Assembly (NCBI RefSeq): GCF_013367775.1
Contig: NZ_CP055157.1
Coordinates: 1,240,001-1,304,000, forward strand
Length of the DNA: 64,000 nucleotides
Origin: Microbulbifer sp. YPW1
Lineage (GTDB): Bacteria > Pseudomonadota > Gammaproteobacteria > Pseudomonadales > Cellvibrionaceae
Direction of reading: 5' to 3'
The position numbers were made by a program, and so were the translations under genes. The first letter of the stretch is position 1, and each line of letters starts with the position of its first letter. Below the pieces are notes generated by a model, which worked only from the letters and a program-made list of their open reading frames with translations, did no database searches and was not told the origin of the DNA. Shown piece after piece: positions 18,173-28,719 of this stretch.

Positions 18173-18277
18173 GGGGATGTCCCGGTTGGAAATCTTCGGG
18201 AGCGTCGGCGACAGGACGTCGCCGACGCAGCGTAGTACTGTGGAGTGGTAGTAAAAATTCACACCCGGTGCACTTCC
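18173..18277 (+). repeat. Intergenic stem element, copy 1 (decayed)
   Basis: Degenerate member of the eight-copy family. The inner hairpin is intact (GCGTCGGCGAC at 18202 pairing 11 of 11 with GTCGCCGACGC, loop AGGAC). The outer arms 18173-18201 and 18249-18277 keep the family length of 29, but only 16 positions pair normally, with 4 G-U and 4 A-C pairs. The 3' box GCCAC (18278-18282) and a leader TTACGAAG (18148-18155) are kept. The GGGA-loop hairpin is lost. It lies between the convergent hydrolase and mltB genes. Confidence 0.75.
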
Positions 18278-18312
18278 GCCACTGCTGGTGATTCAAAACA
18301 GGACCACGTTAC

Positions 18313-19554
18313 TCAGTTCTTGCGTAAAAGCTCCAAAACTTCCTTGCTAGGAAAACCCTGCAACTCAACTCCGGCTTCTTCCTCAAACTTGAGAATCGCC
18401 TTGCGAGTACCACCGCCGGCCTTGCCGTCGATCTCGCCGTCGTAATAGCCCTTCTCTTTCAGCTTGGTCTGCAGCTCGATCACCTCGTCCTGATCCAGCT
18501 TGGTAAACGGACGCTTCCAGTCTTTGGTGAGCGGTTCAGCGCCGCCGATCTGGTCGGCGAGAATACCCACGGCTGCGGCATAGCGGTCCGAATTGTTGTA
18601 GCGCTTGATCACAAAGAAGTTCTTCAGCATAAGAAAAGCCGGCCCCTTGCGACCCGCCGGGACTTTCAGCTCGGCAATGTCATCCGGACGCGGGAACTTC
18701 TGACCGCGCACGCGTTTTACCCCGAGCTTTTCCCACTCGGAAATCTTTAGCTTGCCCGCCGGCAGCTTGCGATCAGGAATGGTCACCTCGTAGCCCCAGG
18801 TCTGCCCGGAGACCCAGCCATTTTTATCCAGCAGGTTTGCCGCTGTCGCCAGTGCATCGGGTACCGAATTCCAGATATCCCGCTTGCCATCGCCATCCAT
18901 ATCCACGGCATAGGCCTGGTAACTGGTCGGGATAAACTGGGTATGCCCCATGGCACCCGCCCAGGATCCGGTCAGGTGGCTCTCGTCAATGTCGCCACTT
19001 TGCAGGATTTTCAGTGCTGCTAGCAGCTGGCTGCGACCAAATTTTTTGCGCTTGGGATCCGCATAAGCCAGGGTGGCCAGGGAGCGCACCACACTGCGCA
19101 TTACCGTCTGGTTATCCAGGATTGCACCGAAGCTCGATTCCATCGACCAGATGGCCAACAGGATGTTTGGATTCACCCCCGACTGCTTCTGGATCTTGTC
19201 CAGCCACGGTTTCAGTTCCTGCTTCTTCGCGCGACCGCGCTGTACCGCGTACTTGGTAATGCGGTTGTCGAAATACTGCCAGGCCGGCGCCTTGAACTCC
19301 GGCTGGAAACTGGCCTTGTCCAGTACCCACTGATCCGGCGAGTCGATTCCCTTGAACGCGCGATCGAAGGTCTCCGCGGTGATCCCTTCCTTCATTGCAG
19401 TCTTGCGGAATTCCTTTTTCCACTTTTCAAAACCGGGATCCGCAGCGGCACTGGCGAATGCGGGCATTGCCAGTAGCGGCAGGGCACATAAAAAAGAGAG
19501 CAAAACGGAAAGAAAACCGGTGCGACGCGCCGGCAGAAAGGCAACCTGGCCCAT
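18313..19554 (-). CDS. MltB-family lytic murein transglycosylase with C-terminal peptidoglycan-binding domain
   Basis: Cleaves the MurNAc-GlcNAc bond of peptidoglycan, leaving a 1,6-anhydro end, in the periplasm. An N-terminal signal peptide (about 1-37, no lipobox cysteine) is followed by the SLT domain of the MltB type (about 40-335). The catalytic glutamate is E139 in SMESSFG, and the family's SWAGAMGHTQFIPTSY and DMDGDGKRDIW motifs are present. The last ~60 residues (LDQDEVIELQTKLKEKGYYDG to the end) are a PG_binding_1 domain. Start ATG 19554 has AAGGAG 6 bases upstream. Confidence 0.94.
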   Translation of the reverse strand: MGQVAFLPARRTGFLSVLLSFLCALPLLAMPAFASAAADPGFEKWKKEFRKTAMKEGITAETFDRAFKGIDSPDQWVLDKASFQPEFKAPAWQYFDNRITKYAVQRGRAKKQELKPWLDKIQKQSGVNPNILLAIWSMESSFGAILDNQTVMRSVVRSLATLAYADPKRKKFGRSQLLAALKILQSGDIDESHLTGSWAGAMGHTQFIPTSYQAYAVDMDGDGKRDIWNSVPDALATAANLLDKNGWVSGQTWGYEVTIPDRKLPAGKLKISEWEKLGVKRVRGQKFPRPDDIAELKVPAGRKGPAFLMLKNFFVIKRYNNSDRYAAAVGILADQIGGAEPLTKDWKRPFTKLDQDEVIELQTKLKEKGYYDGEIDGKAGGGTRKAILKFEEEAGVELQGFPSKEVLELLRKN

Positions 19555-19645
19555 AACGACTCCTTGGCAGTAACAGCTCGCTCAAGGGTAGAACGGATGG
19601 CAGGTAACGGAAAGGGAGGATTGACGCCAGTCACTCTGACTGTGA

Positions 19646-19681
19646 CCGGCCCGACACTCTTTTCAACCGAGTCCGGGCCGG
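19646..19681 (-). terminator. GC-rich hairpin between mltB and the TrhA gene
   Basis: CCGGCCCG (19646-19653) pairs with CGGGCCGG (19674-19681). It lies just after the TrhA stop on the minus strand. There is no T-run, so factor-independent termination is uncertain; it may simply be a pause or RNA-stabilising hairpin. Confidence 0.35.
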
Positions 19682-19698
19682 GACGGCTCCAACGAACT

Positions 19699-20367
19699 TC
19701 AGTTCGCCGGGGGAATCACGTAAAACAGGATGGCGAAAAAGTGCAGCGCACCACCGGCCAATACAAACAGGTGCCAGATCGCGTGGTGGAAGCGCAGGCT
19801 GCGCCATAGATAAAAGCCAATGCCGCCGGTGTAACACAGGCCGCCCAGCACCAGCAGCCAGAGCCCCCCGGGCGCGAGGTTATCCATCAAGGGCTTGATC
19901 GCGGCAATCACCACCCAGCCCATCAGGGCGCTCAGGGTGATCGACAAGGCGCGTATTTTTTTCAGCGGCGTGAACTGGATGATCAAGCCCATCAACGCGA
20001 GCCCCCAGATCACCCCGAACAGGGACCAGCCCCAGGGACCGCGCAGGGTAACCAGGGTAAACGGGGTATAGGTGCCGGCGATCAGCAGGAAAATGGCCGA
20101 GTGATCCAACGTGCGCAACACCTGCTTGGCGGAAGCGTGGGTGACGCTGTGGTACAGCGTGGAAGAAGCGAAGCACAGGATCAGGGTAGCCGCGTAAATA
20201 CTGCTGCTGACGATATGCCAGGCATCGCCACGCAGCGCCGCAAATCCACACAGAACGCCGAGACCGGCGATAGCGAGCAATGCGCCCACACCGTGCGTAA
20301 TACTGTTGGCGAGTTCTTCCGCCAGGCTATATCGGTTGCCGACACCGACGGACAGGCTACTGGACAT
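19699..20367 (-). CDS. trhA: TrhA/hemolysin III (PAQR-like) membrane protein
   Basis: Seven-helix membrane protein of the hemolysin III / PAQR family; bacterial TrhA is linked to membrane-fluidity homeostasis. The 222-residue length is typical. The family signatures are EELANSITHGVGALL at about 18-32, SSTLYHSV, LDHSAIFLLIAGTYTPF, and the C-terminal H-x-x-x-H motif (HHAIWHLFVLAGGALHFF). A GGGGAA Shine-Dalgarno sequence precedes ATG 20367. A 12-bp perfect palindrome, GCACACGTGTGC (20384-20395), sits just upstream of the ribosome-binding site. Confidence 0.92.
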   Translation of the reverse strand: MSSSLSVGVGNRYSLAEELANSITHGVGALLAIAGLGVLCGFAALRGDAWHIVSSSIYAATLILCFASSTLYHSVTHASAKQVLRTLDHSAIFLLIAGTYTPFTLVTLRGPWGWSLFGVIWGLALMGLIIQFTPLKKIRALSITLSALMGWVVIAAIKPLMDNLAPGGLWLLVLGGLCYTGGIGFYLWRSLRFHHAIWHLFVLAGGALHFFAILFYVIPPAN

Positions 20368-20472
20368 GTTGATTCCCCGATCTGCACACGTGTGCCAGTA
20401 TGGCAGATGTTTGTGACCGCAAATTGAAAAGCAGTCTAATGATCGAGGTTTAGGTGCCGCTAGGCAAGCACT

Positions 20473-20515
20473 GTCCGGGACCGGTGAGTACTGGGATAGT
20501 ACCGAAATCCCGGAC
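20473..20515 (-). terminator. Nested hairpin after purA
   Basis: GTCCGGGA (20473-20480) pairs with TCCCGGAC (20508-20515), enclosing a second 5-bp stem (GTACT/AGTAC, 20488-20502). It begins 22 bp after the purA stop and has no T-run. It is likely a 3'-end stabiliser or Rho-assisted terminator of the superoperon. Confidence 0.45.
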
Positions 20516-20536
20516 CGTGCTCAGCTGGAAGGGAGA

Positions 20537-21883
<1,347 letters not shown>

Positions 21884-21976
21884 TCAGTAGACGGGCGGAA
21901 AGAAGTGTCGGCCGCGCCCGTCGTGCGGCCTGAAAATCGGATCAACTGGCCCGGGGCCAATTGCAAAGCTTAGGGT

Positions 21977-23167
21977 TCAAGCGCGTGGTTTCACCACCCA
22001 GGTTGCCCCCTCCTGCACCAGCTCGCGGTCACAGCGCGCCAGGGTTTCACTGTCGTCGCTGCCGGCGTCGGTCATCAGGGTAATCACCACCTCGCCCCCG
22101 GCGCGCAGGGACTCAACGGTCTGCCACAGCTGTTCGCAATCGCTGGCCGGTGCGAGGATCGCGCCGGCTTCGCTGTGGCCATTGCCACCCAGGGCATTGA
22201 TTGCCGCCAGGTCGGTACTGAATCCAGTGGCCGCACGGTCGCGCCCGAACACGGCGCCGATCCCGTTGTAGCGGCCACCGTTGGCCAGTGCCTGACCGTG
22301 ACCCGGGGAGTATGCGGCAAATACCAATCCGGTTTCGTAGTCGTAACCGCGCATTTCGCCCAGATCAAAGAACAGCGCTACCTGCGGGTAGCGGCGCGCT
22401 ACCGCGTCGGCCACCCGCTGCAACTCTTCCAGTGCGGCCTTTAGTGCTTCAGGGCCATCGGCGAATACTTCCCGCGCGCGCGCCAGGCACTCGGTGCCAC
22501 CGGCCAGTCGCGGCAGAGTGCGCAGCCAGTTGGCCGCGGCTGGCGAGGCAATATTTTCATCCACCCAGCGTTCGATATCCGCCACCGCCTTGCTCTGCAA
22601 CAGAGCGATCAGCTCACTCTTCTGCTCTTCGTCGAGACCGGCGGCCTGCGCCAGGCTGCGGAAGATGGCTACATGGCCGAGATCCAGGTGGATTTCGCGG
22701 ATACCAGCGGTGCGCAGGGTTTCGATCATCAGGCTGATGACCTCGATATCCCCCTGCAGACTCTCTACTCCGTACAGTTCGGCACCGATCTGAATCGGTG
22801 CGCGCGGCCCCATGGGCGCGCGGGGGCGGGTGTAAAGCACCTGGCCCGCATAGCAGAGGCGGTTGGCGCCGCTGCGGGGAAAACTGTGGGAATCGATACG
22901 CGCCGCCTGCGGTGTGATATCCGCGCGTATTCCCAGGCTGCGACCAGACAACTGGTCAGTCACACGAAATGTGCTCTGGTCCACGTCCCGCCCCATGCCA
23001 ATCAGCAGGGAATCGGTAAATTCCACCATCGGCGGAATGATCAGCTCATACCCCCAGCGATGGTAGAGGTCCAGCAGGTCTCTGCGCAGGGTTTCCACCC
23101 GCTTGGCGTCTGCGGGCAAAATCTCAGCGATGCCATCCGGTAGCATCCAGCGTTCGGCTTGGGTCAT
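21977..23167 (-). CDS. hisZ: ATP phosphoribosyltransferase regulatory subunit
   Basis: HisRS-like paralogue without aminoacylation activity that activates the short-form HisG in histidine synthesis. The 396 residues match the family. The start MTQAERWMLPDGIAEILP, the class-II synthetase-like core (VTDQLSGRSLGIRADITPQ), and the ALANGGRYNGIGAVFGRDRAATGFS region are all typical. HisG is not in the window. It lies between the DUF2065 gene and purA, as in Pseudomonas. Confidence 0.95.
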   Translation of the reverse strand: MTQAERWMLPDGIAEILPADAKRVETLRRDLLDLYHRWGYELIIPPMVEFTDSLLIGMGRDVDQSTFRVTDQLSGRSLGIRADITPQAARIDSHSFPRSGANRLCYAGQVLYTRPRAPMGPRAPIQIGAELYGVESLQGDIEVISLMIETLRTAGIREIHLDLGHVAIFRSLAQAAGLDEEQKSELIALLQSKAVADIERWVDENIASPAAANWLRTLPRLAGGTECLARAREVFADGPEALKAALEELQRVADAVARRYPQVALFFDLGEMRGYDYETGLVFAAYSPGHGQALANGGRYNGIGAVFGRDRAATGFSTDLAAINALGGNGHSEAGAILAPASDCEQLWQTVESLRAGGEVVITLMTDAGSDDSETLARCDRELVQEGATWVVKPRA

Positions 23168-23223
23168 GGTGTGGGCGTTCGACAGTTAACAGTGCGGCTC
23201 TGGGCCGATTTGAACCTCTGTGA

Positions 23224-23424
23224 TCACGCTGACGGCGTGCCGCCGATCAGCATTAGCAGGGCTGTGCCGACGAGCATGGATACCAGCCCCGCCGTGCGCA
23301 GGCTGCGATTATCCACAGATGCCAGCTGCTGCACCAGTGCGCGCCAGCGGCGGGGGTAAAGAAAAGGCAAAATACCTTCAATGATCAGTACCAGGCCGAT
23401 GGCCCGGGCCAGCTCTTCCCACAC
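23224..23424 (-). CDS. Small DUF2065 membrane protein
   Basis: A 66-residue protein with two membrane segments (about 4-22 and 44-62) and the family's central GILPFLYPRRWRALVQQL and SLRTAGLVSMLVG motifs; function unknown. Start: the ATG-initiated frame begins at 23556, but residues 1-44 of that frame have no family resemblance and span the hflC terminator. A GTG at 23424 (VWEELARAIGL) has GGAG 8 bases upstream and matches the usual start. The gene is conserved between hflC and hisZ in many gammaproteobacteria. Confidence 0.88.
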   Translation of the reverse strand: MWEELARAIGLVLIIEGILPFLYPRRWRALVQQLASVDNRSLRTAGLVSMLVGTALLMLIGGTPSA

Positions 23425-23492
23425 CTTGGTAGCTCCAGTCAGCGTTTCCGCTCTCGGGTTCAACAACAGGAATTCAACAAATCGGGCCGGCA

Positions 23493-23517
23493 CAAAAAAA
23501 CCGGGCGCCGGCCCGGT
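23493..23517 (-). terminator. Intrinsic terminator after hflC
   Basis: ACCGGGC (23500-23506) pairs with GCCCGGT (23511-23517), with loop GCCG. On the minus strand the hairpin is followed by seven T residues (23499-23493). It lies about 100 bp after hflC, separating the hfq-hflXKC unit from DUF2065-hisZ-purA. Confidence 0.88.
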
Positions 23518-23619
23518 TTTGGGGATTTTACCACTAAATGACGGGAGTGTGGCCACTATCAGGGATCACAGCTCTTCCCCGCCAGCTGCGCCGCCTCCAG
23601 AGACGGCGCAGAGCCTGCA

Positions 23620-24495
23620 TCACTTGCCAGACGAATCCTTCAGATAGCGAAAGAACTCGCTGTCCGGGTCAATCAGCAGCATATCGCTCTTGCTCTTGAA
23701 GGACTCCTTGTAGGCCGTCAGGCTGCGGGAGAAGCGATAGAACTCCGGGTCTTTACTGTAGGCTTCGGCGTAGATTTTGGCCGCCTCGGCATCGCCGGCA
23801 CCGCGCACCTCTTCCGCCTTGCGGTAGGCCTCGGACTCGATCACTACTTTCTCGCGATCTGCGTTGGCACGGATACGCTCACTGGCTTCCTGGCCTTTTG
23901 CCCGGTGGTCCCGCGCTTCCAGTTCACGACCGGCGCGCATCCGCTGGAATACCGACTCGGAAACCTCCGGCGGCAGGTCGATGCGTTTCACCCGCACATC
24001 CACGATTTCCACGCCCAGATCCTTGCGCGCGGTCTCGTTCAGGTTGGTCGTGATCTCGGCCATCAGCTCGTCGCGCTGGCCACTCACCACCTCGTGCAGG
24101 TCGCGCACACCAAACTGGTTACGCAGGCGGTTGTTGATCTGCTCCGCCAGCAGGCGTACCGCGTTGCGCTCGTCACCGCGGGTAGCCACGTAAAAGCGGC
24201 CCACATCAAAGATGCGGTACTTCGCGTACGAGTCCACCATCATGAACTTGTTTTCGCTGTTCAGCATCCGCACCGGCTGGGAGTCGACGGTCTGGATACG
24301 CGCGTCAAACTTGCGCAGTTCGTGTACCAGCGGAATCTTGAAATAGAGCCCCGGACCGTAATCCGTGCGCACTACCTCACCGAAACGGACGAGTACCGCC
24401 TTCTCGGTTTCCTTGACCACAAACGCACTGCCGGACAGTACCAGCACTCCAATCAGTATCAGTGCGATGATGAAAAGTGATTTGTTGTTGTTCAT
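23620..24495 (-). CDS. hflC: HflC, FtsH-protease modulator
   Basis: Type II inner-membrane protein with a periplasmic SPFH/prohibitin domain. With HflK it forms the cage around FtsH and modulates its proteolysis. One N-terminal membrane segment (about 6-25) is followed by the SPFH domain (VVKETEKAVLVRFGEVV) and the coiled-coil helix (QEASERIRANADREKVVIESEA). At 291 residues the length is normal. It begins 10 bp after hflK with AAGGGGG before the ATG. Confidence 0.97.
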   Translation of the reverse strand: MNNNKSLFIIALILIGVLVLSGSAFVVKETEKAVLVRFGEVVRTDYGPGLYFKIPLVHELRKFDARIQTVDSQPVRMLNSENKFMMVDSYAKYRIFDVGRFYVATRGDERNAVRLLAEQINNRLRNQFGVRDLHEVVSGQRDELMAEITTNLNETARKDLGVEIVDVRVKRIDLPPEVSESVFQRMRAGRELEARDHRAKGQEASERIRANADREKVVIESEAYRKAEEVRGAGDAEAAKIYAEAYSKDPEFYRFSRSLTAYKESFKSKSDMLLIDPDSEFFRYLKDSSGK

Positions 24496-24505
24496 AGCAA
24501 CCCCC

Positions 24506-25657
24506 TTAACGCACTTCGCGGTTGCGACGATTGTTGTTAACTTCCGTGCGCAACTGGTTGATCACCCGCTGGGAAATCTCGTCGATGACCTGCGGTGAAA
24601 TCTGCGGGCGCTGAGCGGCACTGGTGGCACTGCCCTCGGCCAGCTTGTCCAGCGGCAGGTACATCATGTTGTTGCCACCTTCCACGTCGACCATCACCTT
24701 GGAGGTGTTGCTCATCACTTCCTGCACTGCATCCAGGTACATACGCTCACGGGTTACTTCAGGCGCGCGCTGGAACTCGGCCAGCAGCGCAGTGAATCGC
24801 GCCGCTTCACCGCGGGCACTTTCCACAACGCGGGATTTGTAGGCTTCCGCCTCTTCAATCATCCGCTGGGCCTGACCGCGGGCAACCGGAATTACCTGGT
24901 TGGAGTAGGCCTGGGCTTCGTTCTGCAGACGCACCTCGTCTTCACGGGCGCGCACTACGTCATCGAATGCGTCCTGCACTTCACGCGGCGCCTTGGCATC
25001 GGTGAGGTTGACCACGTCGACGCGAATGCCGGTCTGGTACAGATCGAGATATTCCTGCAAGCGCACCTGGGTATCCGCGGATACCTGGGTACGATTCTGG
25101 GAAATCACGCCGTTCAGGGTCTGCGAACCCACCACGTGGCGCAGCGCACTGTCGGTGGCTTCCTGCAGGCTCTTCAGCGGGTCGCGCACGCGCAGCACGA
25201 AGGACTCGGCGTCATCGATATGCCACTGCACCTGCAGCACCACATCCACAATGCTCGCGTCTTCGGTCAGCATCTGGCCGGTAGTGCGCTCGGTACGCAC
25301 CTCGGTCATGTTCACCTTGGTGACGTGATCAACCAGCGGCGGATTCCAGTGCAGGCCAGAGGTCTCGGTGCTGTGGTATTTACCCAGCCGCAGTACCACG
25401 GCGGATTCGTTCGCATCCACCTGATAGAAACCCCACAGGCCGTAAACCACCGCCAGCACGATCATTACCAGGGACCACGGGAAGCTGCCACCACCGGGAC
25501 GTCCGTCCCCAGTGCCGGACGGCTTGCCGCCGAACAGTCCGTTCAGTTTTTGCTGCATCTTGCGCAGCAGCTCGTCGAGATCGGGCGGGCCATCATTGTT
25601 GCGATTGCCGCCACCCCAGGGATCTTTGTTGTTACCACCCGGTTCGTTCCAGGCCAT
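24506..25657 (-). CDS. hflK: HflK, FtsH-protease modulator
   Basis: Partner of HflC. A Gly/Asn-rich cytoplasmic N-terminus (MAWNEPGGNNKDPWGGG) precedes one membrane segment (about 60-78). The SPFH domain follows (VDANESAVVLRLGKY), then a coiled coil (VRAREDEVRLQNEAQAY) and the conserved tail including NMMYLPLDKL. Its 383 residues fit the family. A GGAGTAAAT Shine-Dalgarno region precedes ATG 25657. Confidence 0.97.
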   Translation of the reverse strand: MAWNEPGGNNKDPWGGGNRNNDGPPDLDELLRKMQQKLNGLFGGKPSGTGDGRPGGGSFPWSLVMIVLAVVYGLWGFYQVDANESAVVLRLGKYHSTETSGLHWNPPLVDHVTKVNMTEVRTERTTGQMLTEDASIVDVVLQVQWHIDDAESFVLRVRDPLKSLQEATDSALRHVVGSQTLNGVISQNRTQVSADTQVRLQEYLDLYQTGIRVDVVNLTDAKAPREVQDAFDDVVRAREDEVRLQNEAQAYSNQVIPVARGQAQRMIEEAEAYKSRVVESARGEAARFTALLAEFQRAPEVTRERMYLDAVQEVMSNTSKVMVDVEGGNNMMYLPLDKLAEGSATSAAQRPQISPQVIDEISQRVINQLRTEVNNNRRNREVR

Positions 25658-25752
25658 TTATTTACTCCAACTCATTCAACTTATTAATCGTTAGCTGTCG
25701 CGAAATTCTAGCATTTCACTGACCCGGCAGTATGCCTATCGACCGCGATTGC

Positions 25753-27090
25753 TCAGTCGACTTCCCAATCTTCAGGTTTCGGCTCTGCGTCGGGATCTTC
25801 CGGTAACCACTGTGGCGGGTTGCCTACTTCCCGGAACTGCGCCATCAGGCGCTGTAGCTCGGCACGCGGCAACAGCACCTTGAGTTCAATGTCGCCGTTG
25901 TCGCGATAATCTTCGCCCTGCACGGCGTTGCCTTCAAACAGCTGCGCGCGCAGGCGTGCATGTTGCGGCGGTATCACCAGTGAGCCACTCACCATTTGCT
26001 GACCGAGACGCTCAGCGATGGCTTCCACCAGCAGGTCGCAGCCGGCACCGGTGGCCGCCGACAGCCATACGGCGCGCGGCACGCCCTGATCGTCCCGGTC
26101 AATACGCGGCTCCGCGTCGGCCAGTAGATCCAGTTTGTTGTACACCAGCAGCTGGGGCAAATCCGCCGCGCCAATTTCCTCGAGTACTGCCTGTACCTCT
26201 TCAATCAGGTGCAGGCGGTTTTCCGCCGCGGCGTCCACCACATGCAATAACAGGGTGGCATTGGCCGCCTCTTCCAGGGTGGCGCGGAACGCCTCCACCA
26301 GGCGGTGCGGCAAGTGGGATACGAATCCCACGGTATCCGCCAGAATCATCGCGCCCACGTTGGGTAGCTCTACCCGGCGCATGGTCGGGTCCAGGGTCGC
26401 GAACAGCTGATCGCGTACATACACCTCGGCACTGGAAATGCGATTGAACAGGGTCGACTTGCCGGCGTTGGTATACCCCACCAGTGACACTGTCGCCACT
26501 TCCGCCCGCGAGCGGGCGCGGCGCCCCTGCTCCCGCTGACGGCGCACCTTGTCGAGACGCTTCTCAATGGAGTCGATACGAGCGCGCAGCAACCGGCGGT
26601 CGGTCTCCAGCTGGGTTTCACCCGGGCCGCGCAGGCCAATACCGCCTTTCTGGCGCTCCAGGTGGGTCCAGCCGCGCACCAGGCGCGTGGACATGTGACG
26701 CAACTGCGCCAGCTCGACCTGCAGCTTGCCCTCATGGGTCCGCGCACGCTGGGCGAAAATATCCAGAATCAGCCCGGTGCGATCCAGCACCCGGCACTTG
26801 AGCTCGCGCTCAATGTTGCGCTCCTGGCTGGGTGACAGGGTGTGATCGAACATCACCAGCTCTGCACCGTGTTTTTTTACAGTCTCCTGGATTTCTTCCA
26901 GTTTGCCGCGACCGACAAACGTCTTGGGATCTGGGGTGGCGCGCTGGCCGAAGATAAATGCCACCGGGTCAGCACCTGCGGACAGTGCCAGCTCTTCGAA
27001 TTCCCGTGGGTCGTCGGGGCTGTCGATGGCGGAAAGTTCCAGGTGGACCAGTACGGCCAGTTCACCGGATTCCGGGCGATCAAAAAACAA
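25753..27090 (-). CDS. hflX: HflX ribosome-associated GTPase
   Basis: GTPase that binds the 50S subunit and rescues stalled or heat-damaged ribosomes. The N-terminal glycine-rich domain contains GRATPDPKTFVGRGKLEEI-type sequence and the GGIGLRGPGETQLETDRR linker. The G domain has GYTNAGKST (G1), DTVGF (G3) and NKLDLL (G4). The start codon is TTG at 27090 (read as MFFDRPESGE), which aligns with HflX N-termini. No better ATG exists nearby, so low initiation efficiency is implied. Confidence 0.96.
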   Translation of the reverse strand: MFFDRPESGELAVLVHLELSAIDSPDDPREFEELALSAGADPVAFIFGQRATPDPKTFVGRGKLEEIQETVKKHGAELVMFDHTLSPSQERNIERELKCRVLDRTGLILDIFAQRARTHEGKLQVELAQLRHMSTRLVRGWTHLERQKGGIGLRGPGETQLETDRRLLRARIDSIEKRLDKVRRQREQGRRARSRAEVATVSLVGYTNAGKSTLFNRISSAEVYVRDQLFATLDPTMRRVELPNVGAMILADTVGFVSHLPHRLVEAFRATLEEAANATLLLHVVDAAAENRLHLIEEVQAVLEEIGAADLPQLLVYNKLDLLADAEPRIDRDDQGVPRAVWLSAATGAGCDLLVEAIAERLGQQMVSGSLVIPPQHARLRAQLFEGNAVQGEDYRDNGDIELKVLLPRAELQRLMAQFREVGNPPQWLPEDPDAEPKPEDWEVD

Positions 27091-27145
27091 GGATTATTCT
27101 CTTGGGCTCTATCAATGCGCCAGTGCACTGGCGCCGAACAACAGA

Positions 27146-27166
27146 CGCCCCGGACGAGCCGGGGCG
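27146..27166 (-). terminator. GC-rich terminator-like hairpin after hfq
   Basis: CGCCCCGG (27146-27153) pairs perfectly with CCGGGGCG (27159-27166), loop ACGAG, followed on the minus strand by TCTGTTGTT. It lies between hfq and hflX and would give partial termination, a common arrangement that keeps hfq expression above hflX. A separate 18-bp palindrome (27117-27134) lies next to it. Confidence 0.7.
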
Positions 27167-27278
27167 CTGTAAGTAACTACTTTTTAAACCACGGCTTACC
27201 GCCCGCCCCATAAAAACCCCAAGTGCGCAGATTGAAAGCGCGTACAGGACCCGTGGAAGCACGGCGGCAGAATCAAAC

Positions 27279-27563
27279 TCAGCCGAAAGTATCTCGTTCA
27301 CCGCCCTCAGGGGCGCCGCCTTCACCACCCTGTGCAGCCGGATTCATCAGCGGCACACGTACGGCACGGGACGGAACAACGGTGGAAATTGCGTGTTTGT
27401 AGACCATCTGGCTCACGGTGTTCTTCAGCAACACTACGAACTGGTCGAAGGATTCGATCTGGCCCTGCAGTTTGATGCCGTTCACCAGATAGATGGAAAC
27501 CGGGATACGTTCTTTACGCAGAACATTGAGGTAAGGGTCTTGTAAGCTGTGCCCTTTTGACAT
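27279..27563 (-). CDS. hfq: RNA chaperone Hfq
   Basis: Hexameric Sm-like protein that pairs small RNAs with mRNAs. [20 protein letters not shown], then [19 protein letters not shown] (Sm1) and [12 protein letters not shown] (Sm2), are nearly invariant. The start was set at ATG 27563, which has AAGGAG upstream; the ATG 14 codons earlier is not Hfq. A short Gly/Glu-rich C-terminal tail of about 25 residues replaces the long enterobacterial one. It lies between miaA and hflX as usual. Confidence 0.98.
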   Translation of the reverse strand: MSKGHSLQDPYLNVLRKERIPVSIYLVNGIKLQGQIESFDQFVVLLKNTVSQMVYKHAISTVVPSRAVRVPLMNPAAQGGEGGAPEGGERDTFG

Positions 27564-27728
27564 CTTTTTTCTCCTTGCCAAAAGATAAGTCGCCAGATGA
27601 CGCACGATCGCGCCCGCGAAACCCGCGGACTAAGAAACGGCCATGGTGATGCGGCGTATAAAATGAGCCAAATGTAACCAAGGCTCTTGTGAATAACTGA
27701 CTGAACTGGGACGGATACACCGGCCCAC

Positions 27729-28718
27729 TCACGTTATGGCTGCTGAACCGAGAAATTTCAAGGCCTCAACCAACATTTCATCGATTTTGCGGACTTTGCC
27801 GCCAGGTTCCTGTGCGTGGATAGGCGCCAGGTCCGGCCAGCGTCGTAACCAGGTGAGCTGGCGCTTGGCCAGCTGGCGGGTGGCAGCGATTCCCGCAGCC
27901 ACCATCTGGTCGTAATCGGACTCCCCCTCGAGGTAGTCCCATACCTGGCGATAGCCCACCGCGCGGATTGCTGGCAGATCCCGGTGCAGGTCGCCGCGCG
28001 CGCGCAACGCCCTCACTTCCTCGATAAAGCCATTATCCAGCATTCGCAGGAAACGCTGCGCGATACGCTCGTGCAATATGGCCCGATCGCGGGGCACTAT
28101 GGCCAGCTGGCAGATATCATAGTCTGCGTGCAACGATTCACTCTGCTGCTCCGCGCGCAGCTGGGTCATGGTCTTGCCGGTGAGGTGATACACCTCCAGC
28201 GCCCGCTCGATACGCACCGAATGATTCGGATGCAGCTCAGCAGCGAGTTCGGGATCCACTTTTGCCAGCTCCGCGTGCAGAGCGGGCCAACCCTGTTCGG
28301 CGGCGCGCGCTTCGATCTGTGCTCGCCACTCGGGGTCGGCCTCGGGCATCTCTGCCATGCCCTGCAATAGAGCCTTGAAATAGAGCATGGTTCCGCCAAC
28401 CAGCAACGGAATTTTGCCGCGCGCAGTGATTTCCTGCATGGCACTCAACGCGTCCTCGCGAAAGCGGCCGGCGGAATAACTCTCGGACGGATCGCAGATA
28501 TCGATCAGGCGATGGGGATAGCGGGCAAGCTCTTCCGGCGACGGCTTGGCAGAGCCGATATCCAGCCCCCGGTATACCAGTGCGGAGTCGACGCTGATCA
28601 GTTCCACCGGCAAGTGGTCGCTGATCGCCATGGCCAAATCCGTTTTGCCCGAGGCTGTGGGGCCCATCAGGAAAATCACCCGGGGCCGTTTTTCCTCGGG
28701 TACGCCGGAACTGCTCAT
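27729..28718 (-). CDS. miaA: tRNA dimethylallyltransferase
   Basis: Adds the isopentenyl group to A37 of tRNAs reading UNN codons. The P-loop [14 protein letters not shown] near the N-terminus, [16 protein letters not shown], and [23 protein letters not shown] are diagnostic. Start ATG 28718 lies one base after the mutL stop (TAG then AATG), implying coupling. The track-style start 120 bases upstream lies inside mutL and was rejected. The length of 329 residues is typical. Confidence 0.96.
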   Translation of the reverse strand: MSSSGVPEEKRPRVIFLMGPTASGKTDLAMAISDHLPVELISVDSALVYRGLDIGSAKPSPEELARYPHRLIDICDPSESYSAGRFREDALSAMQEITARGKIPLLVGGTMLYFKALLQGMAEMPEADPEWRAQIEARAAEQGWPALHAELAKVDPELAAELHPNHSVRIERALEVYHLTGKTMTQLRAEQQSESLHADYDICQLAIVPRDRAILHERIAQRFLRMLDNGFIEEVRALRARGDLHRDLPAIRAVGYRQVWDYLEGESDYDQMVAAGIAATRQLAKRQLTWLRRWPDLAPIHAQEPGGKVRKIDEMLVEALKFLGSAAIT

Positions 28719-28719
28719 T

